From assembly GCF_014652875.1 (NCBI RefSeq), contig NZ_BMZQ01000002.1, positions 744,001 through 808,000 on the forward strand: 64,000 nt of DNA. The letters run 5' to 3'. The stretch is from Tianweitania populi. GTDB lineage: Bacteria; Pseudomonadota; Alphaproteobacteria; Rhizobiales; Rhizobiaceae. Every line of letters starts with the position of its first letter. Positions within the stretch are counted from its first letter, which is position 1. The translations under genes were made by a program, and so were the position numbers. The notes beneath the pieces are model-generated. The model was not told where the DNA came from. It worked only from the letters and a program-made list of their open reading frames with translations, and searched no databases. Positions 1 to 8,801 of this stretch are shown here, one piece after another.

Positions 1-783
1 CTTGGCGTGGATCTGGGCTTCGTGTCGATCGTTGGCGATGACGAAACCGGCCGCGCCCTGACGCGCCACCTCGCCGATCTCGGCGCCGATGTCAGCCAGG
101 TCATCACGACTTCCGAACGTCCCACCGCCGAATATGCCGCCATCCTCGGCGTCGAAAACGAGCTGGTGCTCGGCATCGCCGATATGGACGTGTTCGACCT
201 GTTCTCATCCGCGCATCTCGACCGTATCTGGCCGCATCTCGCTTCGGCGGCCTGGGTGTTCATGGACTGCAACATGCCGGCCGCGACGATTTGTACGCTG
301 CTGGAACGCAAGGCCGGCGCGCGCTTCAAACTGGCAGTGGATACGGTGTCGACCCCGAAGGCGGCGCGGCTGCCGAAGGATCTGTCCGGCATCGACCTGC
401 TGTTCACCAACTACGACGAGGCGAACACGCTGTTGGGCCTCACAGACGACGCCCGGTTGCAGCCACGCGATGCTGCAGAAGCCCTGCAGAGCGCTGGTGT
501 CGGCGAGGTGATCGTGACCATGGGTGCGCAAGGCTATGCGGTGGCGACAAGCGCCGGTGTCGAGATGATGCAGCCTGTGCCGGCCCAGCCCGTTGATGTC
601 ACCGGCGCGGGTGACGCCATGATCGCCGGCACGCTCTACCGCGTTCTAGCCGGCGATCCCCTCCCGCTTGCCGCCCGAACCGGCGCCCTGCTCGCGAGCC
701 TCACCACCGAGAGCGAAGCCAGTGTTCGCCCCGACCTTTCCGCCCGCTTCCTCGAGGCCGGCATGCACCGCGTTTCCGCTTGA
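1..783 (+). CDS. psuK: Pseudouridine kinase, PfkB family (5' end outside window)
   Basis: Sugar-kinase-like protein of the PfkB/ribokinase family, probably phosphorylating pseudouridine to pseudouridine 5'-phosphate in the cytoplasm. The reading frame is open from the first base of the window with no convincing start. The visible 260 residues begin inside the first Rossmann segment (VSIVGDD), so the N-terminus lies upstream. The C-terminal half carries the PfkB signature around DVTGAGDAM, with the catalytic Asp of the GAGD anion-hole motif. The next gene encodes the glycosidase PsuG, which splits pseudouridine 5'-phosphate. That pairing is the main reason for assigning pseudouridine rather than another sugar or nucleoside. 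The psuG start follows the stop by 40 bp, so the two are probably co-transcribed. Confidence 0.8.
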   Translation, partial: LGVDLGFVSIVGDDETGRALTRHLADLGADVSQVITTSERPTAEYAAILGVENELVLGIADMDVFDLFSSAHLDRIWPHLASAAWVFMDCNMPAATICTLLERKAGARFKLAVDTVSTPKAARLPKDLSGIDLLFTNYDEANTLLGLTDDARLQPRDAAEALQSAGVGEVIVTMGAQGYAVATSAGVEMMQPVPAQPVDVTGAGDAMIAGTLYRVLAGDPLPLAARTGALLASLTTESEASVRPDLSARFLEAGMHRVSA

Positions 784-823
784 GGTGAATGAACCAGCGG
801 GACCAACAAAGAAGGCAGATCTC

Positions 824-1750
824 ATGAAAGACCTCATCAAGCTCAGCGCGGAAGTGGCCGATGCCCTCCAAGCCGGCGCACCGATCGTGGCGCTGGAATC
901 CACCATCATCACCCACGGCATGCCTTATCCCGCCAATCTGGAAATGGCGCGCGGCGTGGAAGCGCTGATCCGTGCTGAGGGCGCAATTCCCGCCACCATC
1001 GCCGTGATCGACGGCGAGTTGCGCGTCGGATTGGACGATGCCGACCTGGAAGCGCTGGCGCAGGCCACGACCGTCGTGAAGGCGTCCGGCCGCGATCTCG
1101 CCGCCGTGATGGTGCGCAAGCAGACGGCGGGCACCACCGTTTCGGCCACGATGCGGCTGGCCGAACTCGCCGGCATCGAAATCTTCGCGACCGGCGGTGT
1201 CGGCGGCGTGCATCGCGGCGCCGAACAGAGCTTTGACATTTCGGCCGACCTCACCGAACTCGGCCAGACCGGCACAACGGTGGTCTGCGCCGGCGTCAAG
1301 TCGATCCTGGATATCCCGAAGACGCTGGAAGTGCTGGAAACCCAGCGTGTGCCAGTCATCGCCTACGGGTCCGACGACTTCCCCGCCTTCTTCACCCGTT
1401 CCAGCGGCTTGAAGGCCGATCATCGCCTCGACTCCGTGGAGGAGATCGCTCAGGCCATGATCCTGCACCGCGCCCTGGGCTCTCAGACCGGCATCCTGAT
1501 CGCCAATCCCATTCCAGAAGCTGATGCGCTCGATCCGTCCTTCATCGACGGCACGATCGATGATGCGGTTGCGGAAGCCGATGCAAGCGGCGTGACCCGC
1601 AAGGAGCTGACACCGTTCCTGCTCGCCAAGATCAACGAGCTCTCGGAAGGCCGCAGCTTGAAGGCCAACATCGCGCTCGTGCGGAACAATGCGGCAATTG
1701 CGGCGAAAATTGCGGTCGCTCACGCCCGTTTTCGAGCTGAAAAGGGCTGA
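824..1750 (+). CDS. psuG: Pseudouridine-5'-phosphate glycosidase
   Basis: Reversibly cleaves pseudouridine 5'-phosphate into uracil and ribose 5-phosphate, the second step of pseudouridine breakdown after the kinase encoded just upstream. The 308-residue product matches the family length. Near the N-terminus it has the conserved segment ALESTIITHGMPYP, followed by the glycine-rich stretches ATGGVGGVHRGAE and AYGSDDFPAF typical of PsuG. The ATG at 824 was chosen because the protein then begins a few residues before the first conserved block, with a purine-rich AAGGCAG upstream. The open frame extends further 5', but that part overlaps psuK and looks non-coding. No T-tailed terminator follows, only the hairpin-rich stretch described separately. 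Confidence 0.92.
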   Translation: MKDLIKLSAEVADALQAGAPIVALESTIITHGMPYPANLEMARGVEALIRAEGAIPATIAVIDGELRVGLDDADLEALAQATTVVKASGRDLAAVMVRKQTAGTTVSATMRLAELAGIEIFATGGVGGVHRGAEQSFDISADLTELGQTGTTVVCAGVKSILDIPKTLEVLETQRVPVIAYGSDDFPAFFTRSSGLKADHRLDSVEEIAQAMILHRALGSQTGILIANPIPEADALDPSFIDGTIDDAVAEADASGVTRKELTPFLLAKINELSEGRSLKANIALVRNNAAIAAKIAVAHARFRAEKG

Positions 1751-1818
1751 TTGAGCTGGTATTTCCGGCCGGAATGACCGGAAAAAATCCGAGAAATTTC
1801 GGTTACGCACAATTAACA

Positions 1819-1842
1819 ATTGCGGCGGACCGCCGCCGCAAT
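1819..1842 (+). terminator. GC-rich hairpin after psuG, possible terminator without U-tract
   Basis: A perfect 10-bp stem (arms 1819-1828 and 1833-1842, loop ACCG) lies 69 bp after the psuG stop. The position suits the end of the psuK-psuG transcript. No run of T follows, so it may instead protect the 3' end or belong to a structured RNA. Confidence 0.35.
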
Positions 1843-1917
1843 CTCGCTAGAGGTGCCACCCGCACAGCTAGCCATCTAAGCGGCTCCGGGTGCAAACCTC
1901 GCATCTGCATCACGCCG

Positions 1918-1966
1918 GTCGCCTCGACTTGCAGGCCAAGAAATCGAGGCGACAACAACTTGTCGC
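1918..1966 (+). repeat. Two mutually exclusive overlapping hairpins
   Basis: GTCGCCTCGA (1918-1927) is the exact reverse complement of 1944-1953. GCGACAA (1949-1955) is the exact reverse complement of 1960-1966. Five bases (1949-1953) belong to both stems, so an RNA from this strand could form one or the other but not both, the geometry seen in switching leaders. There is no U-tract and no clear adjacent gene on this strand before 2263, so any function is speculative. Confidence 0.4.
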
Positions 1967-2142
1967 TCAAGTCGAGATGGCGAAAGGCAGAATAAAGATC
2001 ACTCGATAGATACTTTTACAAACCAGCAGCTACGTTGATGATCAAAGCCCTCTATACTGCAAGAAAGGCCATCCTCATCATCATGGTAGCCGGCCTGAAA
2101 TTTGTTCACTGTCCATGAGTCAACCCGTTCAAGCTTTACCTT

Positions 2143-2177
2143 TATAACAAATTCACACGCATTGATTCAAAGTGTGA
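2143..2177 (+). promoter_or_regulatory. Candidate -10 box and operator-like inverted repeat before the RlpA-like gene
   Basis: TATAAC at 2143-2148 resembles a sigma-70 -10 element. Immediately downstream, TCACAC (2153-2158) and GTGTGA (2172-2177) form an inverted repeat with 13 bp between the arms. No good -35 element could be placed, so this is a weak call based on an AT-rich setting upstream of a gene that needs its own promoter. Confidence 0.25.
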
Positions 2178-2262
2178 CAGCGCGTGATCGGAACCGAACG
2201 CGCCGCCGCCACTTTTCACCGGCAATTCACCTCCCGTCCGACCAACGGGAATTCCCCAAACG

Positions 2263-2604
2263 ATGAAGAAGACCGTCCTTGCCAGCATGATGCTGGTTAC
2301 CGGCCTTTGCCTGCCCACGATCGCCAATGCCCAATGTGGTGGCGCCTCGTGGTATGCTCTGACATCCAAGACCGCTTCCGGCGAGCGCATGAATGCCGCG
2401 GCCATGACAGCCGCCCATCGCAGCCTGCCTTTCGGCACCAAGATCAAGGTCACCAACAGCTCAAACGGCAAGGCCGTGGTTGTTCGGATCAATGATCGCG
2501 GTCCCTTCATCAAGGGTCGCATGCTCGACCTCTCGAAGGCCGCAGCCGGCAAACTCGGCTTCATCGGCAAGGGTCACACCAAGATCTGCATCGAAAAGGC
2601 TTGA
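2263..2604 (+). CDS. Small secreted RlpA-like double-psi beta-barrel protein
   Basis: A 113-residue exported protein. Residues 1-23 form a signal peptide (KK, a hydrophobic core, then an ANA cleavage site before Gln24). The rest is one double-psi beta-barrel domain of the RlpA family: GGASWYA near the start, then [29 protein letters not shown] and [11 protein letters not shown]. In longer RlpA proteins this fold cleaves naked glycan strands of peptidoglycan. Here there is no SPOR domain and no lipobox cysteine at the cleavage site, so septal targeting cannot be assumed. The gene stands alone, and its 3' end faces the membrane glycosyltransferase gene on the other strand. Confidence 0.85.
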   Translation: MKKTVLASMMLVTGLCLPTIANAQCGGASWYALTSKTASGERMNAAAMTAAHRSLPFGTKIKVTNSSNGKAVVVRINDRGPFIKGRMLDLSKAAAGKLGFIGKGHTKICIEKA

Positions 2605-2686
2605 TACGTCCCAGCGAAGCTGCGGATAGTCGAGCTATCTCGCCGGCTGTCTTTTCTCCTCGATCGCCCACCGACAGCTGTGAACT

Positions 2687-4504
2687 TCAGGGGGCCACCC
2701 TGTAGATATCAAGCTTGCCGTTGGCCGCCTTGGTTGGCTGCAGCCAGGCTGGCGCCGCTTTGCGCTCCAGCTCGGCGGCCAGGCTTTCGGGTGCCCTGGT
2801 GACGAGCGATGCGGATTCCGGGTTACCGGAACACCACACAACCAGCGTGACACCGGAGCCCTGCAGCATGGTGCGTGCGGCTTCCGGCTCGGCCATCAAC
2901 GCTTGCAGCGCGAGGCGATTGCCGTCGTGGTTGCGATGATACGGCCCCGCAAACGCGCTGTGCTTTGTGTATAAGAGAATGGCGGAACCGAGGTTCGTGG
3001 GCGCAAGCACCCTACCCGTCGGTTCCTGCACCAGTCCGGCATAATCGCGATTGTCGTAACAGGAGGTCGAGTTGTCCGGCATCATCGCCGAGGCCTCGCC
3101 CTTGATGGCGCTAAGCGCGGCATTGATGCCGACGCTGAGCGCAATCCAGCTGACGATAAACGATCCGATCCAGCTTCCGGCCATGACCAACATATGCCGC
3201 GTCGTCGGCATAGCGCTTGCTTTGCGTTGTGCATCGGCAATCCAGGATGCAAGCGCGATGGCGGTCAGCGGGAACACGAATAGCGAGCCCCGGACCTGCC
3301 AGAGCGTCACAAGATAGGCCGCGAGCAGCATGGCCAGCATAAACAGGTCCGTCCGGCGCGGTTGGCGCCGGAGCCGACCAAGCAGCACGGCGATCCCAAG
3401 CAGGGGGTAAGCGTAATAGGTCACCAGTTCCGCCGGCTTGTTCTGCAAGAGATCCCAAGCCGATTGCGCCTCGGAAACGCCTGCCAACCAATTCGCCTTC
3501 AGCCACGGATCGACCATGGCATAGGGATCGGCAAGGCATTGTGGAAAGGCGAACACCAGCAAACTAGCGGCTGCAGCGCCTAGAACCGCCAACGCAACAG
3601 CACGCCTTATTATGGTGCGTGCCACGGGCTTGATCGCAGCGATCGCGGCGAGACCGAAGCCGGCAAGCGTCGCCAAGGTCCATTGAACGACGGAAAAGGC
3701 GTCGCAGGCCGACTGCATCCAACTGGAAGCCGGTATTGTGGCAACGAAGACGGCGCCGGCGATAATGGCAAAGCCCGGCCCAAAGCCCATTGCCGTCGGG
3801 ACCTCGTCTTCCCCGCGCCAAAGAAACGCAAGGGCAGCGCATAGCCCTCCAACCGCGACATAGGGCGCGGTCTCCATGCCGATCGCCAGCATCAGCGCAG
3901 CCGACGCGCCGGCACCCGCCGCCGGCCACAAACTTTGCTGGCTTCCGACAAGTCCAGCCAGCATCGCCAGCGTCAGGGTCAGTTGGGCATTGTGGTGATC
4001 CAGCGCGCCGGGCGCGAAGATGCCGACGTAATAGAGGCTGGTCGTGGCAATCACGGCAGCCGGCAACAAAGCGGCATCGCCCGCCAGGCGTCGGGCAACA
4101 AACAGGATTGAACTCAGCGCCGCAAAGAATAGCAACAAGGGCCAGACCGTTGCCGCGATGTGCTCGGCGCGCTCGGGCCCAGCGCCCAGTGCGGTACCAA
4201 GCCAGATAAGGGCGGCAATCGGCGCATCGATGAGCCGCGACCAATGCATAACAAAGCCGCCGGCCAAGCCCATGCGAAGCTGATGCAGGTCGAACCAGCC
4301 TTGCCCGCCAAGCAGGTCGCGCACCTCGACGAGGCGCAACATGCTGTCATTGTCGCCGCGCCCAACATAAAGCGTGGAGAAGCCGGAGCTGGCATAAAGG
4401 AGAAGGAGCACAAACGTGGCGAGTGCCGCCGCTGCAAAAATGAGTTTAGGCCCCGCCGTGGTCGATGCCGGGGATGGTTGAGCGACCGAAGACGTGATGG
4501 TCAT
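2687..4504 (-). CDS. Polytopic GT-C-like glycosyltransferase
   Basis: A 605-residue integral membrane protein with about a dozen hydrophobic segments, the first at residues 21-42. The first extracytoplasmic loop carries an acidic GDNDSM motif (Asp51, Asp53), followed by LHQLRMG and HWSRLIDAP. That arrangement recalls GT-C enzymes (the PMT/STT3/ArnT class), which take a sugar from a polyprenyl-phosphate donor on the periplasmic face. It lies 31 bp downstream of a DPM1-like GT2 gene on the same strand, which could make exactly such a donor. I infer a two-gene pathway that decorates a surface glycan, lipid or protein. The acceptor and sugar are unknown, and family membership rests on motif position and topology only. 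Confidence 0.6.
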   Translation of the reverse strand: MTITSSVAQPSPASTTAGPKLIFAAAALATFVLLLLYASSGFSTLYVGRGDNDSMLRLVEVRDLLGGQGWFDLHQLRMGLAGGFVMHWSRLIDAPIAALIWLGTALGAGPERAEHIAATVWPLLLFFAALSSILFVARRLAGDAALLPAAVIATTSLYYVGIFAPGALDHHNAQLTLTLAMLAGLVGSQQSLWPAAGAGASAALMLAIGMETAPYVAVGGLCAALAFLWRGEDEVPTAMGFGPGFAIIAGAVFVATIPASSWMQSACDAFSVVQWTLATLAGFGLAAIAAIKPVARTIIRRAVALAVLGAAAASLLVFAFPQCLADPYAMVDPWLKANWLAGVSEAQSAWDLLQNKPAELVTYYAYPLLGIAVLLGRLRRQPRRTDLFMLAMLLAAYLVTLWQVRGSLFVFPLTAIALASWIADAQRKASAMPTTRHMLVMAGSWIGSFIVSWIALSVGINAALSAIKGEASAMMPDNSTSCYDNRDYAGLVQEPTGRVLAPTNLGSAILLYTKHSAFAGPYHRNHDGNRLALQALMAEPEAARTMLQGSGVTLVVWCSGNPESASLVTRAPESLAAELERKAAPAWLQPTKAANGKLDIYRVAP

Positions 4505-4535
4505 ACGAAAGCGCTTACTCTCACCTGCATAGGCC

Positions 4536-5759
4536 TTAAACGTTGTTTTCGGAGCCCGGTGGCTTCGCGCGCAAGGCGGGAATTTCCAGTACGCCGAGTA
4601 GAAAGGCGGAGAAGAAGACCTGGAAGGCAGTGGCGATCAGCATCAATCCAAGAAGCACGACACGCGGGATACTAGGATCATTGAGCGGTCCAAAACTCAT
4701 CGCCGCCCATGATCCAAATGCCGAACCAAACAAGGTAAGACCCACGAGGAGACATGCCCCTGCCCCCAAAGCCAAACGATCGGTGCTGATATGAGCCTTC
4801 AACCAGCGCGACGCCGCATTCGGCGGGAGAAGGCCGATGCGGTCGGCGTACAGGCGTGACAGCATTCCAAACGTAACAAGTTGCACCCCGGTGACGACCA
4901 TGAAGCACGCGGCCATGAACGTGTTCAGATCAAGCGTCAGGCTGTTGCTGAGCTGAACCGGACCTGCCGACAGCCCAGCCGTCAGCGTCAGACCCACAGC
5001 GCAGAGAAGCAAGCCAGGTATGACGAACAACCAGCGCGGGTTGTACATCAGCAGGAATTTCAGGTGGCGCCAGCCGTCGCGCCAGGTTTTCAGATGCGGG
5101 CCACGGCTTCTACCATCCGGTTTCAGCGTAGTCGGCACTTCGGCAATCGTCAGGCCAGCCAAGGCACTGCGCACCACCATTTCGCTGGCAAATTCCATGC
5201 CGGTCGTACGCAGGTCCAGCTTGCGGATACTATCCGCTCTGAAACCGCGCAGCCCGCAATGGAAATCCCTTGCTTTCACATGGAAGAAGACACGACCGAG
5301 CAGACTGAGGACCGAGTTGCCGAGGTAACGGTGCAGGAACGGCATGGCGCCCGGCTCGATCCCGCCCTTAAAGCGGTTCCCCATGACGAGATCGGCGCCG
5401 CCGCCGCGTAGCGCCTCAACGAAGGGATCAAGGGTACCGAAATCATAGCTGTCATCGGCGTCGCCCATGATGATGTAACGCCCGTGCGCTGCGGCAATGC
5501 CGCCAAGAAGTGCTGCGCCATACCCCTTCTGCGAGACAGGAACGACGCGCGCGCCCAATCCTGATGCGATGTCCTGCGATCCATCCGTACTGCCATTATC
5601 AGCGATCACGATCTCGCCGACCACACCGCTGCGATCGAGGTAGGCTTTTGCCTTGTTGATGCAGGCAGCCAGTGTTTCCGCCTCGTTAAGGCAAGGCATC
5701 AGAACCGTCAGTTCGATGGCGCCTCCCTGGAGGCGACTGGCTTGCGTGACTGCATTCAT
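4536..5759 (-). CDS. Family 2 glycosyltransferase, polyprenyl-phosphate sugar synthase type with membrane tail
   Basis: A 407-residue protein with an N-terminal GT-A domain (about 15-240) and hydrophobic helices in the last 150 residues. Motifs are LMPCLNEAETL (20-30), IADNGSTDGS and GDADDSYDF (99-107), the metal/nucleotide-binding acidic cluster of DPM1/DPMS-like enzymes. These transfer a sugar from a nucleotide to a polyprenyl phosphate. The ATG at 5759 places the first beta strand about 17 residues in; an in-frame start 28 codons upstream gives a Cys-rich, non-conserved extension and was rejected. The gene is first in a probable operon with the GT-C-like gene and is transcribed divergently from gshB. 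Confidence 0.78.
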   Translation of the reverse strand: MNAVTQASRLQGGAIELTVLMPCLNEAETLAACINKAKAYLDRSGVVGEIVIADNGSTDGSQDIASGLGARVVPVSQKGYGAALLGGIAAAHGRYIIMGDADDSYDFGTLDPFVEALRGGGADLVMGNRFKGGIEPGAMPFLHRYLGNSVLSLLGRVFFHVKARDFHCGLRGFRADSIRKLDLRTTGMEFASEMVVRSALAGLTIAEVPTTLKPDGRSRGPHLKTWRDGWRHLKFLLMYNPRWLFVIPGLLLCAVGLTLTAGLSAGPVQLSNSLTLDLNTFMAACFMVVTGVQLVTFGMLSRLYADRIGLLPPNAASRWLKAHISTDRLALGAGACLLVGLTLFGSAFGSWAAMSFGPLNDPSIPRVVLLGLMLIATAFQVFFSAFLLGVLEIPALRAKPPGSENNV

Positions 5760-5967
5760 CTGGCCACTCCGAGCTGTGCTGAGGCAGCACAAGCAAACAC
5801 AACACTGCGCCCGATCGGTCGCGTCACGGTTGTAGCGCAGCAAAGCTTCGAGCGCGTTAACGCATCGGGCTGTTCTGTGGCAGCTGCACTTGTGCTGGAT
5901 TGGCAGGCCGGGTGGAAAGGTCTAGAGCTTGCCCCACCTTCCCGCCCTGCCTCCGGAGTTCGAACCG

Positions 5968-6909
5968 ATGTCCCTGAAGATCGCCGTCCAGATGGATCAT
6001 GTGTCCACCGTGCAGATCGCCGGAGACACCAGTTTTGCGCTTTCGCTGGAAGCGCAGCAGCGGGGCCATCAGCTGTTCCATTACACGCCGGACCGGCTTT
6101 CGCTCAGCGATGGTAAGGTTGTCGCGCGGGTGGAGGCGATGAAGCTTGCGGACGAAAAGGGCCGGCATTTCGAGCTTGGCGAGCCGGTCCGCACCGACTT
6201 GTCAGAAATGGACGTGATCCTGCTGCGCCAGGATCCGCCCTTCGACATGAACTACATCACGACGACCCACATCCTGGAGCGCATCCATCCCGGCACGTTG
6301 GTGGTCAACGATCCGGCTTGGGTGCGCAACAGCCCGGAAAAGATCTTCGTGACAGAGTTCGCAGATCTCATGCCGGAAACCCTGATCACCAAGGATCCCA
6401 TGGAGGTCGCCGACTTCCGCCGCAAGCATGGCGACATCATCGTGAAGCCGCTTTACGGCAATGGCGGCGCCGGCATCTTCCATCTGCTCGAGGCCGACCG
6501 CAATTTGGCGTCCTTGCTTGAGATGTTCGGGCAGATATTCCGCGAACCCTATATCGTGCAACGCTATCTCAAGGATGTGCGCAAGGGCGACAAGCGCATC
6601 ATCCTGATCGACGGCGAGCCGGTCGGTGCCATCAACCGCGTTCCATCGGACACGGACTCGCGCTCAAACATGCATGTTGGAGGTCGCGCTGAGAAAACCG
6701 AGCTGACCGATCGCGAACGCGAGATCTGTGCGCGGATCGGGCCGGCTTTGCGCGAGCGCGGTTTTATCCTGGTCGGCATCGATGTCATAGGCGACTACAT
6801 GACGGAGATCAACGTGACGTCGCCGACCGGCATCCGCGAAGTCAAACGCTTTGGCGGCCAAGACATCGCCGGTTTGTTCTGGGACGTGGTGGAAGCCAAA
6901 CGCCGCTAA
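5968..6909 (+). CDS. gshB: Glutathione synthetase
   Basis: ATP-dependent ligation of gamma-glutamylcysteine and glycine to glutathione, in the cytoplasm. The 313-residue ATP-grasp protein has the family landmarks [14 protein letters not shown] at the start, [27 protein letters not shown], the ATP-binding [13 protein letters not shown], the [12 protein letters not shown] loop and the C-terminal [12 protein letters not shown]. The ATG at 5968 is preceded by CCGGAG and begins directly at the conserved [10 protein letters not shown]; an upstream in-frame ATG at 5929 adds 13 unconserved residues. It stands alone, with about 175 bp before comM. Confidence 0.95.
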   Translation: MSLKIAVQMDHVSTVQIAGDTSFALSLEAQQRGHQLFHYTPDRLSLSDGKVVARVEAMKLADEKGRHFELGEPVRTDLSEMDVILLRQDPPFDMNYITTTHILERIHPGTLVVNDPAWVRNSPEKIFVTEFADLMPETLITKDPMEVADFRRKHGDIIVKPLYGNGGAGIFHLLEADRNLASLLEMFGQIFREPYIVQRYLKDVRKGDKRIILIDGEPVGAINRVPSDTDSRSNMHVGGRAEKTELTDREREICARIGPALRERGFILVGIDVIGDYMTEINVTSPTGIREVKRFGGQDIAGLFWDVVEAKRR

Positions 6910-6990
6910 GCCACATCGGCGACGCGCTTTGTTCTGGACGCACAACCTCCTGCAACCAAAATACATCTTATTGGCTTGATTGTTCCCTTC

Positions 6991-7016
6991 TTGTTCTTGA
7001 TTTGAGCTTGTTCTTG
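6991..7016 (+). repeat. Short direct repeat upstream of comM
   Basis: The nonamer TTGTTCTTG occurs at 6991-6999 and again at 7008-7016, 17 bp start to start, in a T-rich stretch of the gshB-comM intergenic region. The spacing is close to two helical turns. No known operator is recognised. Confidence 0.35.
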
Positions 7017-7085
7017 TGCTTTCCTTGACTTAAGGGAAGCACATTGAAGCAGGGGCATGCGGCGCCCCTCGGGAAGCAGGGGCAC

Positions 7086-8624
7086 ATGGTTTCGCGCGTA
7101 AGAACGGTCGCCTTCCAGGGCGTGGAAGCTGTGCCCGTGGATGTTCAGGTGATGATCGCGCCCGGCAAGATGGGCATGCAGATTGTCGGTTTGCCGGACA
7201 AGGCGGTGGCGGAAAGCCGTGAGCGGGTGCAGGCCGCGCTGCATGCCTCCGGCCTATCGATGCCGCCGAAGAAGGTCACGATCAATCTGGCACCGGCCGA
7301 CCTTCCGAAAGAGGGCAGCCACTACGATCTGCCCATCGCGCTGGGGCTGATGGCCGCGCTTGGCGCCATTCCGGCCGAAGCGCTAGGCGCTTTCGTGGTT
7401 CTGGGCGAACTCTCGCTCGATGGCACGATCACACCCGTTGCCGGAGCATTACCGGCTGCGATCGGTGCACATGCCGACAATAAGGGGCTGATTTGCCCGC
7501 ATGGCTGCGGCCCGGAAGCGGCCTGGGCGGGTTCGGACATCGAGATCCTGGCACCGCGCAGTCTGATCGCGCTGGCCAATCACTTCCGGGGAACGCAGCT
7601 CCTGTCGCGACCCGAAGCGCGCATCCGCCCGCCCGCTTTGTCCACGCTTGATCTGGCTGACATCAAGGGCCAGGAAACCGCCAAGCGCGCGCTGGAAGTC
7701 GCTGCGGCCGGCGGGCACAACCTTCTTATGGTCGGGCCGCCCGGATCGGGCAAATCGATGCTTGCGCAGCGCATTCCCTCGATCCTGCCACCACTGCATC
7801 CACGCGAGCTTCTCGAAGTCTCCATGATCGCGTCCATCGCAGGCGAGCTTGCGGATGGTCAGTTGACAGATCGCCGACCATTTCGCGCTCCGCATCATTC
7901 CGCATCCATGGCGGCAATGGTGGGCGGCGGCTTGCGGGTGCGACCGGGCGAAGCGTCCATGGCGCATCACGGCATCCTGTTCCTCGATGAGTTCCCAGAA
8001 TTCTCGCCCGCCGTGCTGGACTCGCTGCGCCAGCCGCTGGAAAGCGGGGAGTGCGTCATCGCGCGCGCCAACAACCGGGTCAGCTATCCCGCTCGCGTGC
8101 AACTGGTGGCCGCTATGAATCCATGCCGCTGCGGCATGGCCGGCGAGCCAGGTTTCCAGTGTGCGAGAGGCCCACGCTGCCAGAGCGATTATCAGGCGCG
8201 GATCTCCGGGCCGCTGCTCGACCGTATCGATCTGCGCATCAACGTGCCGGCCGTCTCCGCCGCTGATCTGATCCGCCCATCGGCAGGCGCGGAAACGAGT
8301 GCCAGCGTGGCGGTGCGGGTTGCGCGCGCCCGCGAGATCCAGCAAGCGCGCTTTGCAGCGCTTGGGCAAAGCTCGACCACCACCAACGCGCATTGCGCAG
8401 CCTCCATCGTCGATACGATCGCGGCCCTGGATGCGCGTGGCAGTTCCCTGCTGCGGGACGCGAGCGAGAAGCTGCAGTTTTCGGCCCGCGCCTACCACAG
8501 GGTTTTGCGGGTGGCGCGCACGCTGGCGGATCTTGAGGGGTCGGACGCGGTCAACCGCATTCATCTGGCCGAGGCCATTTCCTACCGGATGGCCGGAGAA
8601 GGCCAGATGCGGGCCGCTGCCTGA
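7086..8624 (+). CDS. comM: YifB/ComM-family Mg-chelatase-like AAA+ ATPase
   Basis: A 512-residue hexameric-helicase-type ATPase. In naturally competent species ComM drives branch migration during integration of incoming DNA; in other bacteria its role is unclear. The N-terminal Lon-like domain (1-170) contains DLPIALGLM. The AAA+ core has Walker A GPPGSGKS (217-224), RAPHHSAS and the Walker B segment ILFLDEFPEF (297-306). A cysteine-bearing insert AAMNPCRCG...CARGPRC follows, then sensor motif GPLLDRIDLR. The ATG at 7086 begins at MVSRVRTVAF, the usual N-terminus. No other competence gene is nearby. Confidence 0.92.
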   Translation: MVSRVRTVAFQGVEAVPVDVQVMIAPGKMGMQIVGLPDKAVAESRERVQAALHASGLSMPPKKVTINLAPADLPKEGSHYDLPIALGLMAALGAIPAEALGAFVVLGELSLDGTITPVAGALPAAIGAHADNKGLICPHGCGPEAAWAGSDIEILAPRSLIALANHFRGTQLLSRPEARIRPPALSTLDLADIKGQETAKRALEVAAAGGHNLLMVGPPGSGKSMLAQRIPSILPPLHPRELLEVSMIASIAGELADGQLTDRRPFRAPHHSASMAAMVGGGLRVRPGEASMAHHGILFLDEFPEFSPAVLDSLRQPLESGECVIARANNRVSYPARVQLVAAMNPCRCGMAGEPGFQCARGPRCQSDYQARISGPLLDRIDLRINVPAVSAADLIRPSAGAETSASVAVRVARAREIQQARFAALGQSSTTTNAHCAASIVDTIAALDARGSSLLRDASEKLQFSARAYHRVLRVARTLADLEGSDAVNRIHLAEAISYRMAGEGQMRAAA

Positions 8625-8749
8625 GGAAATCGGCGGCGCTTGGCTCGTCCTAGCCGCGCTGACGGCGCGGAAGAGGAGTGTCTCGTTCGGTTGCTCGATC
8701 AGCCAAGCCTAGGGCCGGCCGAAGCGCTAGAGCGGCCTAACTTGCGCGC

Positions 8750-8780
8750 AAAAAGAAGGAGCTGTGCAAGCACAGCTCCT
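8750..8780 (-). terminator. Rho-independent terminator of the transglutaminase-like gene
   Basis: A perfect 10-bp stem (8757-8766 with 8771-8780) with a 4-nt loop, followed on the minus strand by a T-rich tail (TTCTTTTT). It lies 22 bp past the stop of the minus-strand gene at 8802. Confidence 0.8.
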
Positions 8781-8801
8781 CAAGGCCTCACCCAAGCTTG
8801 C

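Larger units (their letters stand above)
1751..2262. other. 512-bp intergenic region with several inverted repeats
   Basis: No convincing protein gene is present. The first part (1762-1966) contains four inverted repeats: 1762-1768 with 1778-1784, 1819-1828 with 1833-1842, 1918-1927 with 1944-1953, and 1949-1955 with 1960-1966. The last two share bases and cannot form together. From about 1985 to 2260 the composition drops to roughly 42 percent GC on the lines counted by hand, as expected for a promoter region serving the small secreted protein at 2263. A 26-codon ATG frame at 2038-2118 has no ribosome binding site and is not called. Confidence 0.6.

Noticed and set aside
1-783. psuK as a gene broken at its 5' end
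   Set aside because: The frame is open to the first base, so the missing N-terminus is explained by the window boundary.
701-1819. 372-codon open frame antisense to psuG
   Set aside because: Covers psuK/psuG on the other strand; product is His/Arg/Gly-rich without conserved motifs.
2038-2118. 26-codon ATG frame with a hydrophobic middle in the psuG-rlpA-like gap
   Set aside because: No ribosome binding site, and the region is AT-rich promoter-like DNA; such short frames arise by chance.
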